A DNA stretch of 27,103 bases. It comes from an uncultured Bacteroides sp. GTDB taxonomy: Bacteria > Bacteroidota > Bacteroidia > Bacteroidales > UBA11471. Below the pieces are notes generated by a model. The model searched no databases. It was not told where the DNA came from and saw only the letters and a program-made list of their open reading frames with translations. How positions within the stretch are numbered: the stretch's first letter is position 1; every line of letters begins with the position of its first letter. The stretch is from assembly GCA_905210875.1 (NCBI GenBank), contig CAJLYN010000008.1:1-27103 (forward strand). Direction: 5' to 3'. The position numbers were made by a program, and so were the translations under genes. Below, one piece after another: positions 1 to 8,675 of this stretch.

Positions 1-654
1 GGCGCCTGCATGCAGGTGTGCCGCCGCGGCTACACCGTGCGCGACAAGGAGAGCGACATCGAACTCGATATCGACAACCAGTATATACTCTCGCCCAAAG
101 ACCTGAAAACCATACACTTCATCAACCGCATGATGGAGGCCGGCGTGCGCGTGTTCAAAATCGAAGGCCGCGCCCGCAGCGCCGAGTATGTGCGCACCGT
201 CGTCGAGTGTTACCGCCAGGCCGTAGAGAGCGTCATCGACGGCAGCTACGGCGACGAGAAAATCGCCGCCTGGGACACCCGCCTGGCCCAAGTCTTCAAC
301 CGCGGATTCTGGAACGGCTACTACCTCGGCCAGCGGCTGGGCGAGTGGAGCCACACCTACGGCTCCGAAGCCACCCGCGTGAAGGTCTACATAGGCAAGG
401 GGGTGAAATACTACTCCAACCTCGGGGTAGCCGAGTTTGTCGTCGAGACCCAGTCGCTGCACGTCGGCGACGAAATCGTCATCACCGGCCCCACGACGGG
501 CGCCATCATCACCACCGTCGAAGAGATGCGCGTCGACCTCAAACCGGTCGAAGAGGCCGTCAAGGGCGACCACTTCTCGATAAAGCTCGACCAGAAGATA
601 CGCCCCTCGGACAAACTCTACAAATGGGTCGCCCCCGAAACCCTCAAACGATGA
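1..654 (+). CDS. U32-family peptidase-like protein, TrhP-type tRNA hydroxylation protein (5' truncated by window)
   Basis: C-terminal 217 codons; the reading frame is open from base 1, so the start lies upstream of the window. The fragment opens GACMQVCRRGY, which matches the conserved cysteine segment of U32 proteins (NxGxCxxxCRxxY), followed by DNQYILSPKDLKTI and the FKIEGR block typical of the family. TrhP-type U32 proteins are Fe-S proteins needed for 5-hydroxyuridine formation at wobble U34 of tRNA; other U32 members hydroxylate 23S rRNA or serve ubiquinone synthesis. The conserved late block (FNRGFWNGYYLGQRLGEW, then a small beta domain with GDEIVITGPTTG) favours the TrhP-like subgroup. 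Its stop overlaps the start of the next gene (ATGA), a methyltransferase acting on the same tRNA base, which supports a tRNA role. Family is certain; exact substrate is inferred. Confidence 0.88.
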   Translation, partial: GACMQVCRRGYTVRDKESDIELDIDNQYILSPKDLKTIHFINRMMEAGVRVFKIEGRARSAEYVRTVVECYRQAVESVIDGSYGDEKIAAWDTRLAQVFNRGFWNGYYLGQRLGEWSHTYGSEATRVKVYIGKGVKYYSNLGVAEFVVETQSLHVGDEIVITGPTTGAIITTVEEMRVDLKPVEEAVKGDHFSIKLDQKIRPSDKLYKWVAPETLKR

Positions 655-1340
655 AGCGCGAAACGCCCGTAACCGTCATCACCGACGACGGCACACCCAC
701 CCTCTACCTGCCCGGCCTCGACGAGCACTATCATTCGGTGCGGGGAGCCGTGGCCGAGTCGATGCACGTCTACATCAAGACCGGCCTCGAAGCCTGCGGG
801 CGGGAAACGGTCGACCTCTTTGAGTGTGGCTTCGGCACCGGGCTCAACGCATTTCTCACCCTCCTTGCCGCCGGGCAAAGCCGCCGGCACATACACTACA
901 CCGTGGTCGAAGCCTTCCCGCTTGATACCGAACGGGCCATCGGCCTTGCCTACCCCGAAACGATACAGCCCGGCAGCCGCCCCCTCTTCGAGCAGCTGCA
1001 CCGCTGCGAGTGGGAGAGAGAGGTGGCCATCACCCCCTTTTTCACGCTGCACAAGGTCGGGGCCGACCTCACCGGCTACCCCTTGGGCGACGAAAGCTAC
1101 GACGTGATTTACTACGACGCCTTCGCCCCCGAAAAACAGCCCGAGCTGTGGAGCGCCGAACTGCTGGGCCGTGTAGCCCGCTCCCTGCGCAGGGGAGGGG
1201 TACTCTCGACCTACTGCGCCAAAGGCGAGGTGCGCCGCCGCCTGCAACAGGCAGGGCTCGTCGTGCAACGCACCCCCGGCCCGCCGGGCGGGAACCGCGA
1301 AATACTGCAAGCCCGCCGCCCCGACGGCTCCGACACATAA
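651..1340 (+). CDS. mnmD: tRNA 5-methylaminomethyl-2-thiouridine methyltransferase, stand-alone MnmC2-type (MnmD)
   Basis: 229 residues. The start was chosen at the ATG that overlaps the upstream stop as ATGA, although the frame is open further upstream. It carries the SAM-binding loop GFGTGLN (residues 60-66) and the motif DVIYYDAFAPEKQPELW with Asp156 before FAP, both diagnostic of the MnmC methyltransferase domain (DUF752/Methyltransf_30). The family methylates nm5(s2)U34 to mnm5(s2)U34 in tRNA wobble positions. The FAD-dependent MnmC1 domain found in the E. coli fusion is absent, as in the stand-alone Aquifex type, so only the final methyl transfer is expected. It is translationally coupled to the U32 gene. 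Cytosolic. Confidence in family is high; the in vivo nucleoside is inferred. Confidence 0.9.
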   Translation: MKRETPVTVITDDGTPTLYLPGLDEHYHSVRGAVAESMHVYIKTGLEACGRETVDLFECGFGTGLNAFLTLLAAGQSRRHIHYTVVEAFPLDTERAIGLAYPETIQPGSRPLFEQLHRCEWEREVAITPFFTLHKVGADLTGYPLGDESYDVIYYDAFAPEKQPELWSAELLGRVARSLRRGGVLSTYCAKGEVRRRLQQAGLVVQRTPGPPGGNREILQARRPDGSDT

Positions 1341-1390
1341 AAAAATAAGTTAATAAACCGGGAGGTCCCCCAGCGATACGAAGTTTTTTC

Positions 1391-1398
1391 TATTTTTG
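1391..1398 (+). promoter_or_regulatory. Bacteroidota -7 promoter element (TATTTTTG) for the TPR/beta-barrel pair
   Basis: TATTTTTG matches TAnnTTTG exactly and lies 18 bases before the ATG at 1417, in a 76-base AT-rich gap after mnmD. No clear -33 TTTG was found. The short distance implies a very short leader, or that the upstream transcript also contributes. Confidence 0.5.
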
Positions 1399-1416
1399 TT
1401 TCAAAGATTTACCGCA

Positions 1417-4404
1417 ATGAAAAAAAATGCCATTCGCCATATAGCCTGTGCCCTGCTGTGCAGCGCCGTGCCGCTGGCAACACCGGCACAGAAGGCCGTC
1501 CGCATCGAACAGCCCGCCTACATCTTCGACCGTGCGCAACTCCTGTACAATGAGGGAAACTACGCCGGCTGCATCGACCTCCTGACCGCATACCGCAAAG
1601 AGGCCACCCGCACCATCGACAAGGCCAAGGCCGACTTCCTGATTGCCGCTTCAGCCTACGCTTCGCGCGAGCCAAACGCCCTCGACCTCATCGAAGGCTA
1701 CCTCGCCGACCACCCCAAGACCCCGCACAGCACCGAGGCCCAACTCCTGCAAGGACACTGCTACTTCGACCGCGGCAACTACGACAAGGCGCTCGAAATA
1801 TACCGTGCCATCGACATCGACAAGCTCTCACCCGAAAAACAGGGCGACCTGCTGCTGCACCTCGGCTGCACCTATGTAGAGAAAGGCGATACCGAACAGG
1901 CCGCTCCCTGCTTCGCCGCTATTATCGAAGTGGGCGGTCCCTACGAGAAGGCCGCCCTTTACCACGACGCCCACCGCCGTTACCTCGAAGGCAAATACGA
2001 GAGCGCCGAGAGCGAGCTGCTGCCCATCGCCGACGACCCGACATTTGCCCGCCAGGCCACGGCCCTGCTCGCCCAGTGCCGCTTTGCCCGGGCCAACTAT
2101 CCCGAGGCCATCGAAACGGCCGGCCGGTACATGGAGCGCTATCCTGCCGACTCGACCTACTACGAGATGGAACGTATTCTCGGCGAGAGCCACTTCCGCA
2201 CGGGCTACAACACCCAGGCCATCAAATACCTCTCGGGCTACACCACCTACTGCACTGCACCACAACGCAGCAGCCACTACGCCCTGGGTATGGCCTACTA
2301 TCAAACGGGAAAATACCTCGAAGCCATCGAACAGCTGGGGAGGGTTACCGACCGGAAAGATGCCCTGGCACAAAGCGCCTACCTCTTCATCGGGCAGAGC
2401 TACCTGCGGCTCAACGACCCCACCAACGCCCGTCTGGCCTTCGAGATGGCCTCACAATACGACTTCGACCCGCAGGTGCAGGAGGCCGCCCTGTACAACT
2501 ACGCCCTCACGCTGCACGCCGCCACCTTCTCGCCCTTTGCCGAGTCGGTTACCGTGTTTGAGAAATTTCTCAACCTCTTCCCCCGGTCGCAACACGCCGA
2601 CACCATCAACGACTACCTCGTCGACGTCTACATGACCACCCGCAACTACGAGAGCGCACTCAACTCCATCAACAAGATACAGCACCCCACGGCCAAAATC
2701 TATACCGCCAAGCAACGTATCCTCTACCGGCTCGGCACCGAATGTTTTGCCAACAACGACCTGAAACGGGCCGCCGACTACTTTACCCAGGCCATCGCCC
2801 TGGGTAACTACGACCGCGAAGCCAAGGCCGATGCCTACCTGTGGCTCGCCGAGTGCCGCTACCGCGAAGGAGACTACACCGGGGCCGCCCAGAACGACCG
2901 CCTCTACCTGCAAACCGCCTCTGCGGTCGACCCGCTGGTCTATTACAACCTCGGATACGCCAGCTTCAAACAGCACGACTTTGCCGGGGCACAATCGCAA
3001 TTCACCCAATACATCAAGAGCGAAACGCCCGACGAAAACCGGCTGCCCCGCATCGCCGACGCCTGTACCCGCCTGGCCGACTGCCTCTACGGACAGCGCC
3101 GCTTTGCCGAGGCCGAAGCCACCTACAACAAGGCCGTAGCCCTCTATCCCGCCATGGGCGACTACGCCCTCTACCAGCAGGGTTTCATGGCCGGACTGCA
3201 AAAGAAACAGACCGAAAAGATTGCCGCCATGCAACAGCTGCGGCAACGCTACCCGCAATCGGACTACATCGACGAAGCCTGGCTCGAAGAGGGCCTCGCC
3301 CACGTCGCCCTCCACGACGGAAAGGCTGCCGCCTGCTTCACCGCCCTGCTCGAAAAATATCCCGACCAGGCAACTGCCCGCAAAGCCGGCGTGCAACTGG
3401 GCATGCTCTACTACAACGACAAACAGCCCCAGAAAGCCATCGCCACCTACAAGAGCGTCATAGCCGACTACCCCGGCACCGAAGAGGCCCACATCGCCCT
3501 GCAAGACCTCAAAGCCGTGTACGTGGCCCAGAACGATGTCGACGCCTATGCCGCCTACCTGAAAACCCTCGGCGGAAACGTATCGACCGAAATCTCGGAA
3601 CTCGACTCCCTCTCGTTCCTCACCGCCGAACGCGCCTTCCTCAAAACCCCCAATGCCGCCTCGGCCAACCAGCTCCAACAATACCTCAAAAAATACCCCC
3701 GCGGAGCCTACACCCTGCCGGCACACCACTACCTGAGCCTCTACTACTACGACCGCAAGGAGTATGGCAAAGCCCGCAAGGAACTCACCACCGTGCTGCA
3801 AACGCCCAATAATCCCTACACCGAAGAGGCCCTCACCCGCCTGGCCGACATACAGGAGAAGAGCAAAGAGTATCCCGAAGCCTTTGTCAGCTACCAGAAA
3901 CTCGAACGTCTCGCCTCCCGCAAGGAACCCCGGCAACTAGCCCGCCTGGGCATGCTGCGCCCCGCCGTGCAGCTGGGCGACAACCGGGCCGTGATAGAGG
4001 TATCGGCACGCCTGCTGGCCGACCCCACCCTCTCGCCCGAACACATACGCGACGCACGGGCCGCACGGGCTGGCAGCTTCATCGCCCTGGGCGATTCGGC
4101 ACAAGCCGCCGGCGAATGGGAGAAACTCGCCGAAGACCCCCGCACCGAAACCGGCGCCAAAGCCGCTTACCAGCTGGGCCAGCAAGGGCGACGACACCCA
4201 GGCCGAAGCCGTCGTCAACCGCCTGCTCGAAGACGGCACCTCGCACCAGTACTGGCTGGCCCGCGGATTCATCGTGCTGGCCGACGTCTATACCCGACGG
4301 GGCGACACCTTCAAAGCCCGGCAATACCTGCTGAGCCTCCAAAACAACTACACCGCCGACGACGACATCAAGGAGCGTGTCGCCGTGCGCCTCGAAAAAC
4401 TTGA
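1417..4404 (+). CDS. Periplasmic tetratricopeptide-repeat protein, C terminus frameshifted
   Basis: Start at ATG 1417 (MKKNAIRH), which gives a clean signal peptide ending near TPAQ; the upstream in-frame start only adds MFQRFTA. No lipobox Cys is present. The rest is many TPR/YbgF-like helical repeats, for example LLQGHCYFDRGNYDKALEIY, ALGMAYYQTGKYLEAIEQLG, YNLGYASFKQHDFAGAQSQF and GVQLGMLYYNDKQPQKAI. Such arrays scaffold protein complexes; here probably in the periplasm. After codon 922 (base 4183) the frame switches: the encoded tail becomes Arg/Pro-rich nonsense (GRRHPGRSRR) and ends at 4404. The original frame resumes at 4184 and runs to 4429, where its stop overlaps the next ATG. The lost segment after LGQ looks like about 11 bases. 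No enzymatic function is suggested. The partner is the following outer-membrane protein. Confidence 0.85.
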   Translation: MKKNAIRHIACALLCSAVPLATPAQKAVRIEQPAYIFDRAQLLYNEGNYAGCIDLLTAYRKEATRTIDKAKADFLIAASAYASREPNALDLIEGYLADHPKTPHSTEAQLLQGHCYFDRGNYDKALEIYRAIDIDKLSPEKQGDLLLHLGCTYVEKGDTEQAAPCFAAIIEVGGPYEKAALYHDAHRRYLEGKYESAESELLPIADDPTFARQATALLAQCRFARANYPEAIETAGRYMERYPADSTYYEMERILGESHFRTGYNTQAIKYLSGYTTYCTAPQRSSHYALGMAYYQTGKYLEAIEQLGRVTDRKDALAQSAYLFIGQSYLRLNDPTNARLAFEMASQYDFDPQVQEAALYNYALTLHAATFSPFAESVTVFEKFLNLFPRSQHADTINDYLVDVYMTTRNYESALNSINKIQHPTAKIYTAKQRILYRLGTECFANNDLKRAADYFTQAIALGNYDREAKADAYLWLAECRYREGDYTGAAQNDRLYLQTASAVDPLVYYNLGYASFKQHDFAGAQSQFTQYIKSETPDENRLPRIADACTRLADCLYGQRRFAEAEATYNKAVALYPAMGDYALYQQGFMAGLQKKQTEKIAAMQQLRQRYPQSDYIDEAWLEEGLAHVALHDGKAAACFTALLEKYPDQATARKAGVQLGMLYYNDKQPQKAIATYKSVIADYPGTEEAHIALQDLKAVYVAQNDVDAYAAYLKTLGGNVSTEISELDSLSFLTAERAFLKTPNAASANQLQQYLKKYPRGAYTLPAHHYLSLYYYDRKEYGKARKELTTVLQTPNNPYTEEALTRLADIQEKSKEYPEAFVSYQKLERLASRKEPRQLARLGMLRPAVQLGDNRAVIEVSARLLADPTLSPEHIRDARAARAGSFIALGDSAQAAGEWEKLAEDPRTETGAKAAYQLGQQGRRHPGRSRRQPPARRRHLAPVLAGPRIHRAGRRLYPTGRHLQSPAIPAEPPKQLHRRRRHQGACRRAPRKT

Positions 4405-4429
4405 ACCTGCAAACACCGACGTACAATGA
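4184..4429 (+). other. Out-of-frame C-terminal segment of the TPR protein
   Basis: Read from 4184, the sequence encodes a good TPR continuation (KGDDTQAEAVVNRLLEDG, then HQYWLARGFIVLADVY and ARQYLLSLQNNY) ending in a stop at 4427-4429. That stop overlaps the next gene's ATG as ATGA, the same coupling seen elsewhere in the window. This is the native C terminus of the gene starting at 1417, separated from it by a short deletion or sequence error at about 4183. It has no start of its own and should not be read as an independent gene. Confidence 0.85.
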
Positions 4430-6156
4430 ATACCCGCCATATCACCCTGCTGCTCTTTGCCGTGCCGGCCCTCTTCGGCGCCAGCGCCCAGACCGACAAC
4501 AAAAACACCCTGCAACGTGCCGTAACCATCGAAAAGGAGTTTACCCCCATCGTGCAGGACGCCTCGAAAATCAACGTCATACCCGAGATGGAGGTATCGG
4601 CCTCGGCACGCCCCGACATACGATACACCGAGTGGAAAAACGCCCGCAACGAGACACCCACCCTCGACCTGCTTCCGGCCGGCGACGGCGGTGTCGAAGC
4701 CCCCGACCGCCAGCGGGGATATGCCCAGATAGAGATGGGCAACTATCTCAACATCAACGCCAATGCCGGTATTCGCATCGTCGACAGGCAGCGCGACCAG
4801 TTGCTGTTCTGGTACAGCCACAACTCGACCAACGGCACCCTCGCTTACCTCACCGACAACAACAAGACCCACCAGCGCCGCAACGACAACAAGCTGAATC
4901 TTGCCTATACCCACACCTTCGACCGCGCCAGCTGGAACACCACGGCCTACTACCGCTACAACGGCTTCAACTACTACGGCATGCCCCTCTACAACATCGA
5001 CAAGAACCGTCTTGCCGGGCTCAGCACCACCACCGACCAGCAGACCGTGCAACACTACGGCTTCGACACCCGCATCGCCTCCAAGCCCAATAAAGAGTTC
5101 AACTACACCGCCGAGATAAGCTACCGGGGCTACAACAGCGACCTCGGCCTCTTCTACGGCCAGCGCGGCGTACTCGAAAACCACCTCAGCACCCGACTCG
5201 ACGGCAGTGCCCCCCTGGGCGACAACTACCTCATAGGTGTGGCCGTGGGCATGGACAATCTCATCTACAACCGCTGCGACCGTGAAAACTACACGGTGCT
5301 GCGGGCCAATCCCTACTTCGGCATCGAAAAGGAAGCCCTGAAATTCAGAGCCGGTGCCATTGTCGACCTCTCGATTCACGACAACACCATCTTCCGCATC
5401 GCCCCCGACGTGCGGTTGGAATGGGAATTTGAAAAACTCTGGTTTCTCTACACCAGCCTCACCGGAGGCAAGAGCCTCAACACCTGGGAGAAGATGAGTG
5501 CCATCACCGCCTATGTCGACCCAAGCCGCAAGATGAGCAACACCTACACGCCGGCCGACTTCACCGTGGGATTGCGCACCGCCACCTTCAAGCAGCTGCA
5601 CTTCACCCTCTACGGCGGCATCAAATACAGCATCGACGCCCTCTTCGACTACCGCTGGCAATACATCGAGGCCACCGGCACCGGCGCCCGCCTCACCCGC
5701 CCCGTGGTCAGCTTCTACGCCACCGACGCCTATGCCTGGAAAGCCGGTTTTGAGATACAGTACAACCCGCGCGACTTCTTCAAGGCCCACCTCGCTTGGG
5801 AACACAACGAGTGGCACCAGCAGGGCAGCAAGGCACGCATACGCTCGTCGCAACCCCGCAACGAGTGGAAAGCCGGCGTAACGGTAGTGCCCATTCGTCC
5901 GCTCGACATCTCGGCCGACCTCTACTTTGCCGACGGTCTCGGATACCGCAACCTCACAGAGGGCATGGTCGACTACCCCTCGTCGGGAAATCTCCCCAAC
6001 ATCGTTACCCTCAACCTCGGCGCCATATACCGACTCAACAAGCACATACACTTCTCGGCCCAGCTCAACAACCTGCTCTCCAAACGCACCGACCTCTTCT
6101 ACGGAATGCCGGCACAACGCTTCCATTTTCTCATAGGAGCGGGGGTTGTTTTCTGA
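4426..6156 (+). CDS. Outer-membrane beta-barrel protein, TonB-receptor-like without plug
   Basis: 576 residues. Signal peptide MNTRHITLLLFAVPALFGASAQ. Just after it is a short conserved-looking stretch (VTIEKEFTPIVQDASKIN, residues 33-50) instead of a TonB-receptor plug domain. The remainder alternates short aromatic-rich strands with polar loops, as in large outer-membrane barrels, and ends ...IGAGVVF with a terminal Phe, the usual signal for barrel assembly. Its ATG overlaps the original stop of the TPR gene, so the two are probably co-translated and may form an envelope complex. Similar proteins are often labelled TonB-dependent receptor, but no plug or TonB box is visible here. Substrate or role is unknown. 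Transcription probably stops before topA, which has its own promoter. Confidence 0.85.
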   Translation: MNTRHITLLLFAVPALFGASAQTDNKNTLQRAVTIEKEFTPIVQDASKINVIPEMEVSASARPDIRYTEWKNARNETPTLDLLPAGDGGVEAPDRQRGYAQIEMGNYLNINANAGIRIVDRQRDQLLFWYSHNSTNGTLAYLTDNNKTHQRRNDNKLNLAYTHTFDRASWNTTAYYRYNGFNYYGMPLYNIDKNRLAGLSTTTDQQTVQHYGFDTRIASKPNKEFNYTAEISYRGYNSDLGLFYGQRGVLENHLSTRLDGSAPLGDNYLIGVAVGMDNLIYNRCDRENYTVLRANPYFGIEKEALKFRAGAIVDLSIHDNTIFRIAPDVRLEWEFEKLWFLYTSLTGGKSLNTWEKMSAITAYVDPSRKMSNTYTPADFTVGLRTATFKQLHFTLYGGIKYSIDALFDYRWQYIEATGTGARLTRPVVSFYATDAYAWKAGFEIQYNPRDFFKAHLAWEHNEWHQQGSKARIRSSQPRNEWKAGVTVVPIRPLDISADLYFADGLGYRNLTEGMVDYPSSGNLPNIVTLNLGAIYRLNKHIHFSAQLNNLLSKRTDLFYGMPAQRFHFLIGAGVVF

Positions 6157-6218
6157 GAATTTAGAGAGGAAAAGAAAATTTTAACGACAAAATAACTGAC
6201 TGTCAATCGCTTTTTTTC

Positions 6219-6226
6219 TACTTTTG
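6219..6226 (+). promoter_or_regulatory. Bacteroidota -7 promoter element (TACTTTTG) for topA
   Basis: TACTTTTG is an exact TAnnTTTG match preceded by a T-run, with an A-rich leader of about 28 bases before the topA ATG at 6255. The leader lacks a Shine-Dalgarno site, which is normal in this phylum. No convincing -33 box was seen. Confidence 0.65.
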
Positions 6227-6254
6227 CAGGCGAAAATAAAAGAAGCGACAGAAA

Positions 6255-8594
6255 ATGCCGAAAAATTTAGTCATTGTAGAGTCGCCTGCCAAGGCAAAAA
6301 CGATCGAAAAATTTTTAGGAAAAGATTATAAAGTCTTATCGAGTTACGGCCACATCCGAGACCTGAAAAAGAAAGATTTCAGTGTCGACGTAGACCATAA
6401 CTTCAACCCCATATACGAAATTCCCTCCGACAAGAAACAGCTCGTCGAGACCCTGAAAAAAGAGGCCGACAAAGCCGACATGGTGTGGCTCGCTTCCGAT
6501 GAAGACCGCGAAGGAGAAGCCATCGCCTGGCACCTCTACGAGGTACTCGGGCTCAAACCCGAAAAGACCCGCCGCATCGTCTTCCACGAAATCACCAAAA
6601 GCGCCATACTCAACGCCATCGAGCACCCGCGCAACATCGACATCGACCGCGTCAACGCCCAGCAGGCACGCCGCGTACTCGACCGCATCGTGGGCTTCGA
6701 GCTGTCGCCCGTGCTGTGGAAAAAGGTAAAACCCGCCCTCTCGGCCGGCCGCGTGCAGTCGGTCGCCGTGCGACTCATCGTCGAGCGGGAGAGAGAAATA
6801 GAGCAGTTTGTGAGCGAAGCCTCCTACCGCATCGTCGCCACCTTTGCCGTAGCCACGCCGGCCGGTGAGACCGTCGAGATGAAAGCCGAGCTCAACACCC
6901 GCCCCAAAACCAAAGAAGAGGCCATCGCCCTGCTCAACGCCTGCCGCGACGCCCGCTTCACCATCGAAGAGGTGCAGGTAAAGCCCGCCCGCAAATCGCC
7001 GGCCGCCCCCTTCACCACCTCGACCCTCCAACAGGAGGCCGCACGCAAGCTGGGTCTGTCGGTGGCACAGACCATGATTATTGCCCAGCGCCTCTACGAG
7101 TCGGGATTCATCACCTACATGCGTACCGACTCGGTCAATCTCTCCTCACTCGCCCTGAACACCTCCAAGGCCGAAATCCTCAAAACCTGGGGAGAGAGAT
7201 ACCAGCACACCCGCAACTACCACACCAAGACCAAAGGCGCCCAGGAGGCCCACGAAGCCATACGCCCCACCTACATCGACCATCACGACATCGAAGGGTC
7301 GGCCCAGGAAAAACGCCTCTACGAACTCATCTGGAAACGCACCATCGCCTCACAGATGAGCGATGCCGAGATAGAAAAGACCACAGCCGTCATCGACATC
7401 TCGGGCCGCAAGGAGAAATTCATCGCCACGGGCGAAGTGCTGAAATTCGACGGTTTCCTGCGTGTCTACAACGAGTCGACCGACGACGAAGGCGAGAACG
7501 GCGAAGGCAACAGCAAGATGCTACCCCCCCTCGCTACGGGCGAAGAGCTGCCGGCCCTCGAAATCGAAGCCACCGAGCGTTTCACCCAACGGCCGCCCCG
7601 CTACACCGAGGCCTCGCTCGTGCGCAAGCTCGAAGAGCTTGGCATAGGCCGCCCCTCGACCTACGCCCCCACCATATCGACCATACAGCAACGCGAGTAT
7701 GTAGAGCGTGGCGACCGTCCCGGCACCGAACGCTCCTACAATGTACTCACCCTCAAAAACGGGAAAATCTCCGATAAGGAGAAGACCGAAATCGTCGGAG
7801 CCGAAAAGGGTAAACTGCTGCCCACAGACATCGGCATCGTGGTCAACGACTTCCTTACCGAACACTTTCCCGAAATACTCAACTACAACTTCACGGCCCA
7901 GGTCGAGAGCAAGTTCGACGAAGTGGCCGAGGGTAAAATCGAGTGGAACAAGTCGATTGAAGACTTTTACAAACTCTTCCACCCCGTAGTCGAAGAGGCC
8001 CTCTCACTGCGCCTCGAACACCGCGTAGGCGAACGCCAGCTCGGCATCGATCCCAAGAGCGGTCGCCCCGTATCGGTGAAGATAGGCCGCTTCGGCCCCC
8101 TGGTACAGATAGGCCTCCCCGAAGACAAGGAAAAGCCCCTCTTCGCCTCGTTGCAGAAGGGGCAGTCTATCAACACCATCACCCTCGACGAAGCCCTGAA
8201 ACTCTTTGAACTGCCCCGCACACTGGGCGAGTACGAAGGCGAGACCATCACCGTATCGACCGGCCGCTTCGGCCCCTACATACGCCACAACGGCAAGTAT
8301 GTGTCGCTGCCCAAAGAGTATGCCCCGCAGACCGTCTCCTACGACGAAGCCGTGGCCCTCATCGAGAAAAAGCGCGAAGAAGAAAAAAACCGCATTATCA
8401 AGACTTTCCCCGAAAACAGCGACCTCGAAATCCTCAACGGCCGCTTCGGCCCCTACATCGCCTACAAGGGCAAGAACTACAAAATACCCAAAGGCACCAA
8501 ACCCGAAGAGCTGTCGAGCGACGACTGCCTGAAAATCATCGAGAGCGACAGCCAGCCCAAAGCCAAAGCCCGCCGGGTATCGCGCAAGAAATAG
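6255..8594 (+). CDS. topA: DNA topoisomerase I (type IA)
   Basis: 779 residues. TOPRIM domain at the N terminus: LVIVESPAKAKTIEKFLG, then the DEDREGEAIAWH metal-binding motif (Asp82 onward). The active-site loop GFITYMRTDS gives catalytic Tyr288; the SAGRVQSVAVRL helix of the family is also present. It relaxes negative supercoils by single-strand cleavage and passage. The C-terminal third has three GRFGP repeats (GRFGPLVQIG, GRFGPYIRHNGKY, GRFGPYIAYKGKNY) of the topoisomerase C-terminal type and no Cys4 zinc fingers, unlike the E. coli enzyme. A basic tail (KAKARRVSRKK) closes the protein. Single-gene unit with its own promoter and a hairpin terminator downstream. Confidence 0.98.
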   Translation: MPKNLVIVESPAKAKTIEKFLGKDYKVLSSYGHIRDLKKKDFSVDVDHNFNPIYEIPSDKKQLVETLKKEADKADMVWLASDEDREGEAIAWHLYEVLGLKPEKTRRIVFHEITKSAILNAIEHPRNIDIDRVNAQQARRVLDRIVGFELSPVLWKKVKPALSAGRVQSVAVRLIVEREREIEQFVSEASYRIVATFAVATPAGETVEMKAELNTRPKTKEEAIALLNACRDARFTIEEVQVKPARKSPAAPFTTSTLQQEAARKLGLSVAQTMIIAQRLYESGFITYMRTDSVNLSSLALNTSKAEILKTWGERYQHTRNYHTKTKGAQEAHEAIRPTYIDHHDIEGSAQEKRLYELIWKRTIASQMSDAEIEKTTAVIDISGRKEKFIATGEVLKFDGFLRVYNESTDDEGENGEGNSKMLPPLATGEELPALEIEATERFTQRPPRYTEASLVRKLEELGIGRPSTYAPTISTIQQREYVERGDRPGTERSYNVLTLKNGKISDKEKTEIVGAEKGKLLPTDIGIVVNDFLTEHFPEILNYNFTAQVESKFDEVAEGKIEWNKSIEDFYKLFHPVVEEALSLRLEHRVGERQLGIDPKSGRPVSVKIGRFGPLVQIGLPEDKEKPLFASLQKGQSINTITLDEALKLFELPRTLGEYEGETITVSTGRFGPYIRHNGKYVSLPKEYAPQTVSYDEAVALIEKKREEEKNRIIKTFPENSDLEILNGRFGPYIAYKGKNYKIPKGTKPEELSSDDCLKIIESDSQPKAKARRVSRKK

Positions 8595-8643
8595 AAACAA
8601 GGGTGGGAGCTACCCCTCACAAAAAAACATCATACCACAAAAG

Positions 8644-8675
8644 CACCGGATTTTTTCCGGTGTTTTTGTTTTTAT
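8644..8675 (+). terminator. Intrinsic terminator after topA, possibly bidirectional
   Basis: CACCGGA (8644-8650), T5 loop, TCCGGTG (8656-8662), followed by TTTTTGTTTTTAT. A perfect 7-bp GC-rich stem with a T-tract about 50 bases after the topA stop. The minus-strand reading also has a stem followed by CTTTTG, so it may also end dusB transcripts arriving from the other side. Confidence 0.8.

Noticed and set aside
18..650. Upstream extension of the mnmD frame giving a 440-residue protein
   Set aside because: The added part is Arg/His-rich and overlaps the U32 gene in another frame; the family starts near MKRETPVTV at 651.
2452..3936. 494-codon open frame antisense to the TPR gene
   Set aside because: Same codon-bias artefact; the TPR repeat pattern on the plus strand is unambiguous.
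4183..4190. Programmed ribosomal frameshifting in the TPR gene
   Set aside because: No slippery heptamer is visible at the switch, and residues expected in the repeat are missing, which fits a deletion better than recoding.
4348..6126. 592-codon open frame on the minus strand opposite the outer-membrane barrel gene
   Set aside because: It is a shadow of strong C-ending codon use in the real gene; its product is Val/Gly/Glu-rich with no domain, and the plus-strand protein has a signal peptide and barrel pattern.
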